Source: Blautia glucerasea (GTDB taxonomy: Bacteria; Bacillota; Clostridia; Lachnospirales; Lachnospiraceae). Taken from it: a stretch of DNA of 60,182 nucleotides. Within the stretch, counting starts at the first letter, position 1; every line of letters begins with the position of its first letter. Shown in pieces: positions 42,388 to 51,429 of this stretch. A program made the translations under genes and the position numbers. The stretch covers positions 1 through 60,182 of the forward strand of contig NZ_JAJBMO010000024.1 in NCBI RefSeq assembly GCF_020537505.1. The letters run 5' to 3'. The notes under the pieces are model-generated. The model was not told where the DNA came from and ran no database searches. It saw nothing but the letters and a program-made list of their open reading frames with translations.

Positions 42388-42907
42388 CCCTTTGTGGAAC
42401 AAATAAATGACTTATATTAGCGTGTTCCAATTTTAACAGTGAAATTTTTTTATCAATTCCTCCCGCATATCCTGTCAGACTGCCATTTGTGCCCACGACA
42501 CGGTGGCAGGGAATGATAATGGAAACTACGTTATGTCCAATTGCACCACCTACAGCCTGTGCAGACATGTGCGTGACCTTTTTTATTTCTGCCATTCTGC
42601 GGGCAATTTCCCCATACGTAATCGTTTGTCCATAAGGAATCTCTAATAAAATTCGCCATACAGCCTGTCTGAATTCTGATCCTGCAGAATGAAGAGGCGG
42701 CGTAAATGTCGGCTCTTTACCGGAAAAATATATGTCCAGCCAATCTTTTGCCACTGTGAGAATCTCCGTTTCCTTTGAAATTCTCCCTTCTGGAAGTGTA
42801 TTTGCAAAATATTTCTGTCCTTCAAACCATAGGCCAGTAAGACCAATTTCATCAGCAGCCAGCAAAATAGATCCTAATGGCGATGAATATGCAGATGTAT
42901 ATATCAT
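42323..42907 (-). CDS. ogt: Methylated-DNA-[protein]-cysteine S-methyltransferase
   Basis: A 194-residue protein. It removes alkyl groups from O6-alkylguanine by irreversible transfer to the Cys of IIPCHRVVG. EFRQAVWRILLEIPYGQTITYGEIA is the helix-turn-helix DNA-recognition part and GGAIGHN precedes the active site. The family normally ends soon after LFVP; here the frame continues REL HLRQGTGTLCKRYYLDEPD, so the last 15 or so residues are probably derived from an adjoining gene fragment. The reactive and DNA-binding parts are intact, so it is likely functional. Confidence 0.92.
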   Translation of the reverse strand: MIYTSAYSSPLGSILLAADEIGLTGLWFEGQKYFANTLPEGRISKETEILTVAKDWLDIYFSGKEPTFTPPLHSAGSEFRQAVWRILLEIPYGQTITYGEIARRMAEIKKVTHMSAQAVGGAIGHNVVSIIIPCHRVVGTNGSLTGYAGGIDKKISLLKLEHANISHLFVPQRELHLRQGTGTLCKRYYLDEPD

Positions 42908-43022
42908 AGCTGTTTTCTTCCTTTATTTATTAGTGTTATTTATGCTTAAGGTATTGAAAAATGTTTTTGACACTTTAATACATCCATATATCGCAGCAAA
43001 AATCGCTGCAAAATACTTCACT

Positions 43023-43055
43023 AAAAAAGGATCTGTGGACTGCAGGGTCCTTTTT
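43023..43055 (-). terminator. Terminator downstream of the CDP-alcohol phosphatidyltransferase gene
   Basis: On minus, AAAAAGGACC pairs with GATCCTTTTTT around a GC-rich loop (CTGCAGTCCACA), allowing one G-U pair. It is followed by a U-run, about 95 nt beyond the gene's stop. Confidence 0.7.
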
Positions 43056-43150
43056 GTGCCTTATTATATATATAACGAGTTAAAAACTATGTTTGAGAGA
43101 TATATTACGCATCCGATGGTAAGTGCAAATAAGACTACCATATTTTGTAG

Positions 43151-43702
43151 TTATGATAACAATTCTTTGTATCGTTTTGCATATAAGATGAAAGATAAAA
43201 GCATAAAGAAGCTGCACATCAAGATCAGCACATTGGCAATCTGAATGGAAATGTCTGGAATAAAGAGAAACAGGAACATGACCAGATAGAAAAAGGCGGT
43301 ACAAACCTTTCCGTACCACATCGCACCTTTGTTCTCGCCTGTTTTCTTTAATACTTTGGCACCTACAATTCCCATAAAGGCTTCCTTTACTGTAAAAAGC
43401 AGGAACAGCCAGCGAAGCAAAGGATATTTTTTCATCAGACATAGGATCAGAACACCTTGGGTTATTTTGTCTGCAATGGGATCCAGAATCTTACCCAGCT
43501 CACTGACCATGTTAAATTTTCGGGCAATTTTACCATCCAGAAAATCAGTAAGTGCGGAAATCAGAATAATCGCAGTCGAATAGCGTTCTTTGTTATCCAG
43601 GTCTGACTGATAAAATATAGTCAAAAATACAAATGCCAGTATCACTCGAAAGCTGCTTAGAATATTGGGGATTGTAAAAATATTTTTCTTATCCAGTTTC
43701 AT
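43151..43702 (-). CDS. CDP-alcohol phosphatidyltransferase (PgsA-like)
   Basis: A 183-residue membrane protein with about five or six helices and the family catalytic motif DFLDGKIARKFNMVSELGKI, continuing LDPIADK (D-G-x2-A-R-x8-G-x3-D-x3-D). It transfers a phosphatidyl group from CDP-diacylglycerol to an alcohol, most likely glycerol-3-phosphate (phosphatidylglycerol phosphate synthase). The N-terminus KKNIFTIPNILSSFRVILAF supports the PgsA group. AGGAGAGG precedes the ATG. It stands alone. Confidence 0.88.
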   Translation of the reverse strand: MKLDKKNIFTIPNILSSFRVILAFVFLTIFYQSDLDNKERYSTAIILISALTDFLDGKIARKFNMVSELGKILDPIADKITQGVLILCLMKKYPLLRWLFLLFTVKEAFMGIVGAKVLKKTGENKGAMWYGKVCTAFFYLVMFLFLFIPDISIQIANVLILMCSFFMLLSFILYAKRYKELLS

Positions 43703-43901
43703 AATCCTCTCCTCCTTGGTTGCTATCCATTGTATAGCATTTTGACTGTAAAATCAATTTACAGATTTATGAATGAGACAAGAAGATTATGAACTATTTT
43801 ATAATAATATTGTCAAAAATGGAGTATGGGAAAGTCTAAACTGATTACACCTTAAAGTGGGAACATACGGTAGGAATAATACTCGATAGAAATCATATTT
43901 A

Positions 43902-44630
43902 TTATTCAAACAATTGTCTGGCGCTTTCAAGATTGTCTTTCCCTTTTATCTTAAGCAACACTTTTGTTACTGTCAAAGGAGTACCAGCTTCACTGCACAG
44001 AGCTCTAGCCTGAGAAAGAGGGATATATATCTGGTCATTTTCCCCTGGGAGTATCGCGGCGACTTTACAAGGGAACCATGATGCAGATGAAATATTATTA
44101 CCAGAATTGTCCATAGCCATAGAACTGCTGCTGGAAATTGGACTACTGTTTTCAGTAGAGCTTTTATTTGAACTGATACTGTCTAAAGTATATGTAATAG
44201 CAAGCTCTTTTCCTATTTTCAGATATGTATTCTGCTGCTTCTTTGAAATGACATGTCCATTAGGGTCTTTCATGTTTTCCAGAGAAGTACTTCCCAGAAG
44301 TAAAAGTGGTGCGTTTCCCAAATTGTCTTGACTGAAATTTTCGGTGAAAGCATTTAGATCAATTCCGTTAAAGACGGTGGTTTTGGTATAGTCATCTGTT
44401 TTTATCGTTACTGGAATTTCCACAACTGGCCAGATTTCCTGAATTCCTTTTATTTTTGAGGCATTTTTAAGAAAATCCTGGTCGTAACTGAGATTTCCAA
44501 GGGAAAATAAGGCTGTATACTGCTGCTTCTCCTTCTGCATTTCATAGGTAAGTCTGAGAAAAAAGAAAAGAACCAGCGAAATGAGAAGAAACAAAAAGCA
44601 GATGAAGCCATCTATTTTTTTCTTTCTCAA
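43902..44630 (-). CDS. MacB-periplasmic-core-like exported protein, last gene of the envelope ABC operon
   Basis: A 242-residue protein. A single N-terminal transmembrane span (DGFICFLFLLISLVLFFFLR) is followed by an outer domain with TALFSLGNLSYDQDFLKNAS, KTTVFNGIDLNAF and a late IYIPLSQARALCSEAG, IKGKDNLESARQLFE. The order of strands resembles the periplasmic core of MacB/FtsX-type ABC proteins, but the three C-terminal permease helices are missing. The likely start is TTG 44630, overlapping the previous stop (TTGA), so it is translationally coupled. A Ser-rich linker lies at about 155-180. Function unknown; presumed to act with the ABC proteins of the operon. Confidence 0.6.
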   Translation of the reverse strand: MRKKKIDGFICFLFLLISLVLFFFLRLTYEMQKEKQQYTALFSLGNLSYDQDFLKNASKIKGIQEIWPVVEIPVTIKTDDYTKTTVFNGIDLNAFTENFSQDNLGNAPLLLLGSTSLENMKDPNGHVISKKQQNTYLKIGKELAITYTLDSISSNKSSTENSSPISSSSSMAMDNSGNNISSASWFPCKVAAILPGENDQIYIPLSQARALCSEAGTPLTVTKVLLKIKGKDNLESARQLFE

Positions 44631-45892
44631 TGAGATGCCGCCTTTCTTGCTTCTTCCAGGAGTATGGATTTCTTATGTAATCTGACGAGAAGAAACAGAA
44701 TAATGAAAACCAGCAAAACTGCCAGAACCACAATAATAGAATACCACCAGCTGTTGGTTTCTTCCTGAGAATCATCAACTTTTAGCGACTGGATCTGGGA
44801 TTCTTTGATCTCGGAGGTGAAATCCATAGTTGTCTGGTAGGGGGTCCCTGTGGAATCCTCGTAAGTGAGAATCAGCTTTCCAGCAGAGTTCTCAGCTCCG
44901 GAACTTCCCTTTACGTATATTCTTATTGAGCCCTCTGCGGCTGTTCCTGCATCTACGTTTCCAAGAAATACCGTCTCCTTTGGACTTAGTCCATCTGCTT
45001 CTAACTGTATTTTCGCATTATATATTTTATCCCGTCCTAAATTTAGTGCTTTTACTGGAATTTCCACAGTGTCCATCGTGTAAAAAACGGAGGGAATATC
45101 AGACGCTTCCAATTCTGCACGTACAGGCTGTGTGACGTTAAACGTCAGAGTTTCTGTACCAGTGGCACCGGTGGCTTTGGAATCTTCATATTCCAGGGAA
45201 AACAAAATCGTTACCTGACCTGGCTCTGTATCTTCTGCGATAGATAGATTCTGTTTTAAAGTGATAGCTTCGCCTGGCGTCAGACGCTGCACGTAAAAAG
45301 AATTTTTATCAAATTCAATTCCTTTTGTTTCCGTGGAAAGAGAAATCTTCAATCCATATACGTTCTGGCTGCGGCTTTTATTTCGAAAGGTTACGGACAT
45401 TTCCTGGGTTGTGCCAGCTTTTAGTATCTGACTGGATAGATTACTGTCCTCTAAAAGCAGCTGCGGCTTGTGGAGGATCTTTTCACCAGAAGAGCTGGTT
45501 TCTCCGCCTGTACTTCCGGTATAAACATCTCCATAAGAAGGATCCCCTCCTGTCATAGTACCATCACCGGCTGGATCTGTATTACTGTTGTCTGTATTGC
45601 CAGCGGATCCATTTTCAATAATAACATGAATGGTATTATCTTTTTCAGAAGAATCGTCACCAGATATGAACCCATCCAGATCTGGATCCGAATCTGGAAC
45701 TGGGGTTATATCGGGAGCAGTTTCTGTTTCGTCTTCAAAAACTGTTTCTGTATTTTCAAGATCAGTCTCCTGTGCAAAAACTGCAAAAGGAAACGTAAAA
45801 AATAATATCATGGCAGTTGTTACAGCAATCCAAATGATTTCGCTTATTTTAACAACAAAAACAGATTTTTTCTGTAATCGTTCTTCTCTCAT
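44627..45892 (-). CDS. Surface-anchored CARDB/NEW3-type (COG1361) protein
   Basis: A 421-residue protein. Signal segment AVTTAMILFFTFPFAVFAQE, an acidic Ser/Thr/Asp-rich linker (about 40-135), two Ig-like CARDB/NEW3 repeats (KAGTTQEMSVTFRNKSRSQN... and YTMDTVEIPVKALNLGRDKI...), and a C-terminal membrane helix (SWWYSIIVVLAVLLVFIILF) with basic tail LHKKS. Such COG1361 proteins are frequent partners of ABC exporters in Lachnospiraceae. It starts 2 nt after the ATPase stop. Likely an extracytoplasmic partner of the transporter; exact role unknown. Confidence 0.75.
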   Translation of the reverse strand: MREERLQKKSVFVVKISEIIWIAVTTAMILFFTFPFAVFAQETDLENTETVFEDETETAPDITPVPDSDPDLDGFISGDDSSEKDNTIHVIIENGSAGNTDNSNTDPAGDGTMTGGDPSYGDVYTGSTGGETSSSGEKILHKPQLLLEDSNLSSQILKAGTTQEMSVTFRNKSRSQNVYGLKISLSTETKGIEFDKNSFYVQRLTPGEAITLKQNLSIAEDTEPGQVTILFSLEYEDSKATGATGTETLTFNVTQPVRAELEASDIPSVFYTMDTVEIPVKALNLGRDKIYNAKIQLEADGLSPKETVFLGNVDAGTAAEGSIRIYVKGSSGAENSAGKLILTYEDSTGTPYQTTMDFTSEIKESQIQSLKVDDSQEETNSWWYSIIVVLAVLLVFIILFLLVRLHKKSILLEEARKAASH

Positions 45893-45894
45893 GT

Positions 45895-46572
45895 TCAGGC
45901 TGTCCTTTCCTTCAAGATTCCTCCGTCCATTTCATATACATGGTCACAGAGAATACGGATATCTTCTTCATTATGGCTGGCAAGGAGAATGGTCTTACCG
46001 GCCGCTTTCAGTTCCAGAAGAAGCTCCCGGATTTCTACTACGCCATGTTTATCCAGTCCGTTAAAGGGTTCATCCAAAATGAGAAAACGGGGATCTTCCA
46101 TAATGGCCTGGGCGATTCCAAGACGCTGGCGCATTCCAAGAGAATACTTTCCAACGGGCTTTTTCATATCTGGATCCAGTCCAACCTTTTGAAGAATAAG
46201 ACGGATATCTGCCTGGGAAATCAGTCCCCGCATATTTGCCAGTATTTCTAGATTCTTCATTCCTGTATATTGGGTAAGGAAGCCTGGTGTCTCAATGATA
46301 ACGCCAAGGCTTTCCGGAAAATCAGTATCTTTTCCAATTTGTTTTCCTAACACGTGGATGGTTCCAGTTGTAGGCGGCAGAAAACCGCAGATACACTTCA
46401 TAAGAACGGTCTTTCCGGAACCATTATTTCCAACAATACCATACACCTGTCCGTAATTCAGATTCAGATTTACTTCTTTTAGAACAAGATCCTCGCCGAA
46501 ACGTTTGGTAACATGATTTATATGTACACAGGAACCTGGTTCCGCCAGCTTATAGTTCTTCGATTTTAGCAT
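45895..46572 (-). CDS. ABC transporter ATP-binding protein (export type)
   Basis: About 225 residues from ATG 46572 (GGAGG 8 nt upstream). Walker A GNNGSGKT, Q-loop ETPGFLTQ, signature YSLGMRQRLGIAQAIMEDPR, Walker B FLILDEPFNGLD, H-loop LASHNEED. It resembles the BcrA/LolD-like ATPases that drive ABC-2 permeases in peptide export or bacteriocin resistance. It overlaps the upstream permease by about 23 nt and is followed after 2 nt by the CARDB protein. With the two permeases it should form the membrane pump. Confidence 0.92.
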   Translation of the reverse strand: MLKSKNYKLAEPGSCVHINHVTKRFGEDLVLKEVNLNLNYGQVYGIVGNNGSGKTVLMKCICGFLPPTTGTIHVLGKQIGKDTDFPESLGVIIETPGFLTQYTGMKNLEILANMRGLISQADIRLILQKVGLDPDMKKPVGKYSLGMRQRLGIAQAIMEDPRFLILDEPFNGLDKHGVVEIRELLLELKAAGKTILLASHNEEDIRILCDHVYEMDGGILKERTA

Positions 46573-47278
46573 ATAACACACCTCCCAGAACTGGTATCAG
46601 CACAAGCAGAAATAATAACAAAAATAACCATAAACCAGTTTGGTATGGCCCCCAGTTTCCAGAGGGAGCTATCCATTCTGACGGGTAAAACCAGAGTTGA
46701 TCTTTAAAATACCGTTGGTGCAGAATAATTCCGAAATAATAACTTATAAAAGGAATTCCGTAAGCCATATAAGCGGATTCCCATAGTGTTCCGCAGATTC
46801 CGCCAAGGATGCTTAGGATACTTCCAAGGATGCTCATGCGAAGCGCTTTCATTAGAAGCTCTGCCAGCTGATCTTTTTGAAAATCCCCTTTTATTTCTAA
46901 AGGATAAAATATAACAAAATTAACAAAAAGCACTGTCAGAACTGCCAGTATCCAGACCAGGAACCCAGACATCAGAATAGAAAAAACCTTTCCTTCCACA
47001 TATTGAATGCGGCTGGTTCTGGGCAGTGCTGCTTTTAGAAAACCGCTTCTATACTCCTGTAGGAAAGAATCACTCCAGGGAAGCACTGCTGCTACAGGCA
47101 AAGCAAAGGATACAATCTGTCCTTTCATGGAGCTATCCAGAAGGCTTATAAACGTACCGCATGACAAAGGCTTCTTCAGACTGGGGTAAGTCTGCCCAAG
47201 GACAAGAGATACACAAGCGATCAGCCAGGCGGCCAGAAAGCTTTTGGATGTAAGCATACGTTTCATTTCACCACTCAT
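46550..47278 (-). CDS. ABC-2-type permease subunit
   Basis: A 242-residue protein with about six membrane helices (FLAAWLIACVSLVLGQTYPS, MSGFLVWILAVLTVLFVNFV, GLWLFLLLFLLVLIPVLGGV). It has the short cytoplasmic N-terminus SGEMKRMLTSKSF typical of ABC-2 permeases (EFxRxxxSK). It overlaps the previous permease by ATGA (coupled translation). No sequence motif shows the substrate. Partner of the permease at 47275 and the ATPase at 45895. Confidence 0.78.
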   Translation of the reverse strand: MSGEMKRMLTSKSFLAAWLIACVSLVLGQTYPSLKKPLSCGTFISLLDSSMKGQIVSFALPVAAVLPWSDSFLQEYRSGFLKAALPRTSRIQYVEGKVFSILMSGFLVWILAVLTVLFVNFVIFYPLEIKGDFQKDQLAELLMKALRMSILGSILSILGGICGTLWESAYMAYGIPFISYYFGIILHQRYFKDQLWFYPSEWIAPSGNWGPYQTGLWLFLLLFLLVLIPVLGGVLYAKIEEL

Positions 47279-48165
47279 GCCTTTTCCCCCAGGAATTCAA
47301 ACGGATAGTTCTTTATTCTGTGAAGCGCCAGAATAACCAATATTAGTGCCAGAACCAGAAAAAATATACAGGATTGCCAGAGCTTGGGGAGTAATGGATC
47401 ATAGCCCAGATTATGTTTTCCATAGACGGCCTGGTTTAAGGGACTGATCCAGCAGATCAGCACGTTTATCTGGTACATTTCATACTTTTCTTTATGTAAA
47501 ACAGCTGCCAATACATTGGAATCCAGAAGGAATCCATAGATACTGTAAAGCAGACCAAATACCATGCCTTTTGTTTTTCCTTTGTAGAGATTCCCTACCA
47601 GAATTACAAAGCTTAAGGTCAGGGAATAACAAAAAAGCAAAAGAAATACCTGCAGCATACAGCCATAAGGAGAAATACTTTCCATAACACGTACTGTAGA
47701 TGGCACCTGCAGATTCTTTCCAAGATCAGAGTAGCCCAGCATAGCTGCAGTGTCACTCCACAGATTTCCTGGATAGCTGTCCTTCATGCATAACACAGAA
47801 GTAAACAAAAGCATAAAAAATGTATATAAAATAGTTACGACTGTAATATAGACGAACTGGCCTAAGAGCCATTTCCTCTTGGTGGTGCGGATCAGCTGAT
47901 AAGGAGTGACCGGTGTCATTTTCGGCAGGTCTGAGAACAGCAGGAGCAAAAGCATGGAGCTTAGAAGCACTGCTGTTCCATCCCCGAAGGTCCACAGGAA
48001 AGGTTCAATGGCCTGTACCGGCGTGTCGTAGCTCTCCATAACAACCATGATCCTTCCTGTAAGCAGAAAACTGAGCACAAATTCCAAAAGGAATGTAAAA
48101 ATCACCTTTGGATTCCGGAAAAAGCCGAAGAAATTGTAGCGTACAATTCCAAGTATCTGCTTCAT
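47275..48165 (-). CDS. ABC-2-type permease subunit
   Basis: A 296-residue protein. N-terminal KQILGIVRYNFFGFFRNPKV is the amphipathic region before the first helix, and about six helices follow (VIFTFLLEFVLSFLLTGRIM, AVLLSSMLLLLLFSDL, FLLLFCYSLTLSFVILVGNL, SCIFFLVLALILVILALHRI). It begins one base after the lipoprotein stop, so the two are coupled. Substrate unknown. The loop between helices is unusually long (about residues 125-170), which may face outside. Confidence 0.75.
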   Translation of the reverse strand: MKQILGIVRYNFFGFFRNPKVIFTFLLEFVLSFLLTGRIMVVMESYDTPVQAIEPFLWTFGDGTAVLLSSMLLLLLFSDLPKMTPVTPYQLIRTTKRKWLLGQFVYITVVTILYTFFMLLFTSVLCMKDSYPGNLWSDTAAMLGYSDLGKNLQVPSTVRVMESISPYGCMLQVFLLLFCYSLTLSFVILVGNLYKGKTKGMVFGLLYSIYGFLLDSNVLAAVLHKEKYEMYQINVLICWISPLNQAVYGKHNLGYDPLLPKLWQSCIFFLVLALILVILALHRIKNYPFEFLGEKA

Positions 48166-48166
48166 A

Positions 48167-49750
48167 TCAGTAGCCCAGACCGCGGTCTATAATGCTTCCA
48201 TCAACTGCATTGATGGTAAGGAAACTCCATGTGGGGTAATCTGTGATATCTGAATAGGTCTCACCATCATACTCGGAATCTATCTTGCGGGATCCAAAGA
48301 AATCCCAGACTGGAACCAGAAGCCCGGTATGGGCGTCTGTAGATGGTTCATAAATTCTGGCATAGCCGAGAACGATTCGGTTAATACTATATATTCTGGA
48401 ATTTTCATAACTCAGGTTGTCCGCATTGGTGACGATCATCATTTTTTCGTAGATATTCATGATCTCAGTGAATGGAAGCAGTCTTAAATTCTCAGTCTTA
48501 GTCTCTCCGATGGTATATGGATTACTGTAAGACATGCTGTCGATTCCGTCTGCATTTACATAGAAATAAAGATTTTCATAAGCCCAGGTTTCCATAGTGC
48601 TGTCCATATCTTCAAGTGCCCCACCTGCATCCATGGTATAGGTAAGTGGAACTCCATTTATGGTACGGCTATAGTAGATAACATAACCGCCTCCAAGATA
48701 ACTGGACGTATCATCTGTTCCGATGGAAGTCTGGATGGCGTAATTCCATCCGCATTGGCTCATATCGCCAAGTCCCATAGCATCTACCTTTTCCTGAACT
48801 AGCTGCTTCGCGTCATCCAGAGAAATTCCGATAGATTCCTCAGTTGGCTTTTCGTATGAACTACCACTGGAATAATCCATCCATGTGGCATCAGAAGGAA
48901 CTTCCGAACCGTCTTTCTTAGTAATCTTGTTAAGCCTTACCTCTAAGGGATAGGCTCCCCAGGAAGAAGTACGATAATAATATTCCGAGCCGTCATCCAG
49001 TTGTGCTACCCCCGTAAATTCATTCTCTCCCATAACTTCTCCGTTATCACTATATGTCTGTACTCCTACAGTTGGACGTCCCTCTATCGGATTTTTTGTC
49101 TCTGGGGCGGATTCATACTGTCCTTCCCAGTATTCGATGTCATTGTAAATATCATATACCAGGTTGCCATTATCATCAGTTCCATAATTATTAGGATCCA
49201 GATTTCCGTTGGCAACGTCTTCTTTTAATTCGTCTATTTTTTGCTTAATCTCATCCTTTGTCTGGACATAATAGCTGTCTGCAGTGTAAATCTTCGCATC
49301 AGAGAAAAAGGCGTCTGTAATACGGTCCAGAAGATCCTGTGTAACTTCAGCCGGTGTAACAGAAATTGCAGAGATCTTCTCCACATCGGGAATCTCTACA
49401 GAGGCATCTGTATTTACCACAAGCTTGGCGGTGTCATCTGTTACCTGGCTCTTATATGTCTCAGGCGCATTGAGCAGGTCACGGATGGTGGTTCTGGCAG
49501 CGGAGATGTTATCTGTAGAATCATCAGTGGCGGTTATCGAATCAGCAGTACCAGTGCTCTGAGACGTATTTGTCTGGTCAGCGGAACTGTCACTTTCTAC
49601 CATATCCACATTGTTATCCGCTTCTTTGTAAGAATCCAATGCTTTACTTCCCTTCTGCCTTACAAGGGACGATTCTGGTGTCTGTGCACATCCCGCTAAC
49701 ATTCCCATGCAAAGGGTAAGTCCGATTATTCTTTCTATGTTTTTTCTCAT
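48167..49750 (-). CDS. Large lipoprotein, DUF6034-like, of the envelope ABC operon
   Basis: About 527 residues from ATG 49750. Signal MRKNIERIIGLTLCMGMLAG with lipobox LAGC (Cys 21), then a Ser/Thr/Asp linker (about 45-95) and a large mixed domain (VEKISAISVTPAEVTQDLLD, GISLDDAKQLVQEKVDAMGL, VPVWDFFGSRKID... NAVDGSIIDRGLGY). The ending resembles PepSY/YycH-like folds in that it closes with a calculated-value domain, but the best label I can give is DUF6034. It sits between the kinase and the permeases. Possible roles are sensing for the kinase or substrate handling for the pump (inference). Confidence 0.7.
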   Translation of the reverse strand: MRKNIERIIGLTLCMGMLAGCAQTPESSLVRQKGSKALDSYKEADNNVDMVESDSSADQTNTSQSTGTADSITATDDSTDNISAARTTIRDLLNAPETYKSQVTDDTAKLVVNTDASVEIPDVEKISAISVTPAEVTQDLLDRITDAFFSDAKIYTADSYYVQTKDEIKQKIDELKEDVANGNLDPNNYGTDDNGNLVYDIYNDIEYWEGQYESAPETKNPIEGRPTVGVQTYSDNGEVMGENEFTGVAQLDDGSEYYYRTSSWGAYPLEVRLNKITKKDGSEVPSDATWMDYSSGSSYEKPTEESIGISLDDAKQLVQEKVDAMGLGDMSQCGWNYAIQTSIGTDDTSSYLGGGYVIYYSRTINGVPLTYTMDAGGALEDMDSTMETWAYENLYFYVNADGIDSMSYSNPYTIGETKTENLRLLPFTEIMNIYEKMMIVTNADNLSYENSRIYSINRIVLGYARIYEPSTDAHTGLLVPVWDFFGSRKIDSEYDGETYSDITDYPTWSFLTINAVDGSIIDRGLGY

Positions 49751-49779
49751 TTGTGTGTGAAGTCTCCCTTCCTGTGTTT

Positions 49780-49846
49780 GAACATGACCGAATACCCAGG
49801 GGAATAGGTGTTTGATGTTGCGAATGGTAACTTCTCGGTCATGTTC
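49780..49846 (-). promoter_or_regulatory. 12-bp perfect inverted repeat in the leader of the lipoprotein-ABC genes
   Basis: GAACATGACCGA (49780-49791) and TCGGTCATGTTC (49835-49846) are perfectly complementary, 43 nt apart, 30 nt upstream of the lipoprotein ATG. They can form a long stem in the mRNA or be a pair of opposed regulator half-sites. The region also holds the gap between the kinase and the lipoprotein gene (49751-49992). Confidence 0.6.
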
Positions 49847-49992
49847 TGGTATAGATTGTAGCATTGGAAATTACACCGAATCTTCCGTAACTTGTAACTG
49901 AGTTGTAATCTGGCATGTAACTGGTACAACCAAAAATGCAACGATAAAGGAACTAAGCAATTACCTGTACGCTTATACTCCAATAGACTTTC

Positions 49993-51429
49993 CTACCATT
50001 CAATAAAAATCCGAGTGCCCTCTCCAAGTTCACTTTCAATTTTCAACTGAAATCCATGTATATCCGCAATTTTCTTACATAGTGCAAGTCCCAGTCCCAC
50101 ACTTCCATTCGCTCGGGAGCGGGATTTGTCAACCATATAAAAGGCCTCGGTCACTTTCTCCAGATCTTCCGCGGGGATTCCCTTGCCAAAGTCCTGGACC
50201 ATCAGCTTCCCGGCTGTTGCTGACAGTATGATTTTGGAATTTTCCAGGGAGGCTTTTGCCGCATTATCAATAAAATTGTTTACCACACTTAGCATAAGAT
50301 CTTTATCAAAGGTTTTCTTCAGATCAGCAGGTTCACACTGAATTTCAAGATGGATATTTTTCTCCTTCAGGCGGTAGAGATTCAGTTGTCTGACATCTTC
50401 CAGAAAGGCTTTCACGGAAATTTCTGCTGGTGCAAAACGTGCTTCTCCAGTTTCATACAGGCCGGTAAGCTCCAGCATCTTTACAGAAAGCCGTGACAGC
50501 CTGCGGCATTCATTGGAAATGTAGGAGAGCGCTCTCTCCTGCTGCTGTCTTTGCAGGCGTACTGTGAGAAGTGTATCTGCATATCCAAGAATGGAGGTCA
50601 TAGGTGTTTTCAGCTCGTGGGCAAGGCTTCCCATCAGCTGTCTTTGTGTTTGGTTTATGGCGGAGAGGCTTTCAATCTGTTCTTTTACCTTGGCAGACAT
50701 CTGGTTAAAGCTTTGTCCCACCTGCGCCAGTTCCGTATCTCCTTCTGCGGGAACTTTTATATCATAGTTGCCTTCGGATACGGAGACCGCGGCTTCCTTT
50801 AGTCTTGTAAGAGGTGCCATGATTTTGCGCAGACTGAAAAAGAGAATGGTTCCGGTCAATAAAAGCAGGATCAACGTCAACGCACCTACCTGGTAAAAAA
50901 GGATCTGGTTACTCGCCAGAACATCAGAAATATCTTTATAAGTGACAATCTGATACTTCAGATTTGTAGTGGATTCTGTGGAGGAATAACAAAAGAGCAA
51001 CAAAGTCTTGCCATCAATTTTGCTGACAATGGGATCATAGACATAAGTATCCATGTCATACCATTTCCCGTGTAATTCTACGTTTCCCATCTGCTTCTGG
51101 ATTCCCTGGATATCAAAGTCATAAGTGGTACCGTTGTGAACTTCTTTGCCATCCTGATACAAAACAGCGCTGTCGTGAAAAATCTGCCGGAAAGCGTAGA
51201 TCAGGATCCGGTTTCGGACTCTTTCATCAGAATCTGCTGACTGACTGCTTGTAAGTCTTAATTTCTCTTCGAATTGTAAAAGATTGTTCTGGAATTTGCT
51301 GTATTCATAGTTATTGATGTACTGAATGCTCTGATTCTTCCAGCGGTATGAAGTATAGAAAAAAACAGTGGAGGATAAAATCAGGATCACGCGGGCTACC
51401 TGCAGAAATATTCTGGTAAAAAGCTTCAA
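49993..51429 (-). CDS. Sensor histidine kinase of the envelope ABC operon
   Basis: A 478-residue protein. Helix 1 (about 5-25, ILSSTVFFYTSYRW), an outer domain of about 135 residues, helix 2 (VGALTLILLLLTGTILFFSL), HAMP (RKIMAPLTRLKEAAVSVSEG), HisKA with His in GSLAHELKTPMTSILGYADT, and HATPase (VVNNFIDNAAKAS, QDFGKGIPAEDLEKV, GLGLALCKKIADIHGF). It overlaps the response regulator by ATGA. The outer domain probably monitors the cell envelope or an antimicrobial; signal unknown. Confidence 0.92.
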   Translation of the reverse strand: MKLFTRIFLQVARVILILSSTVFFYTSYRWKNQSIQYINNYEYSKFQNNLLQFEEKLRLTSSQSADSDERVRNRILIYAFRQIFHDSAVLYQDGKEVHNGTTYDFDIQGIQKQMGNVELHGKWYDMDTYVYDPIVSKIDGKTLLLFCYSSTESTTNLKYQIVTYKDISDVLASNQILFYQVGALTLILLLLTGTILFFSLRKIMAPLTRLKEAAVSVSEGNYDIKVPAEGDTELAQVGQSFNQMSAKVKEQIESLSAINQTQRQLMGSLAHELKTPMTSILGYADTLLTVRLQRQQQERALSYISNECRRLSRLSVKMLELTGLYETGEARFAPAEISVKAFLEDVRQLNLYRLKEKNIHLEIQCEPADLKKTFDKDLMLSVVNNFIDNAAKASLENSKIILSATAGKLMVQDFGKGIPAEDLEKVTEAFYMVDKSRSRANGSVGLGLALCKKIADIHGFQLKIESELGEGTRIFIEW

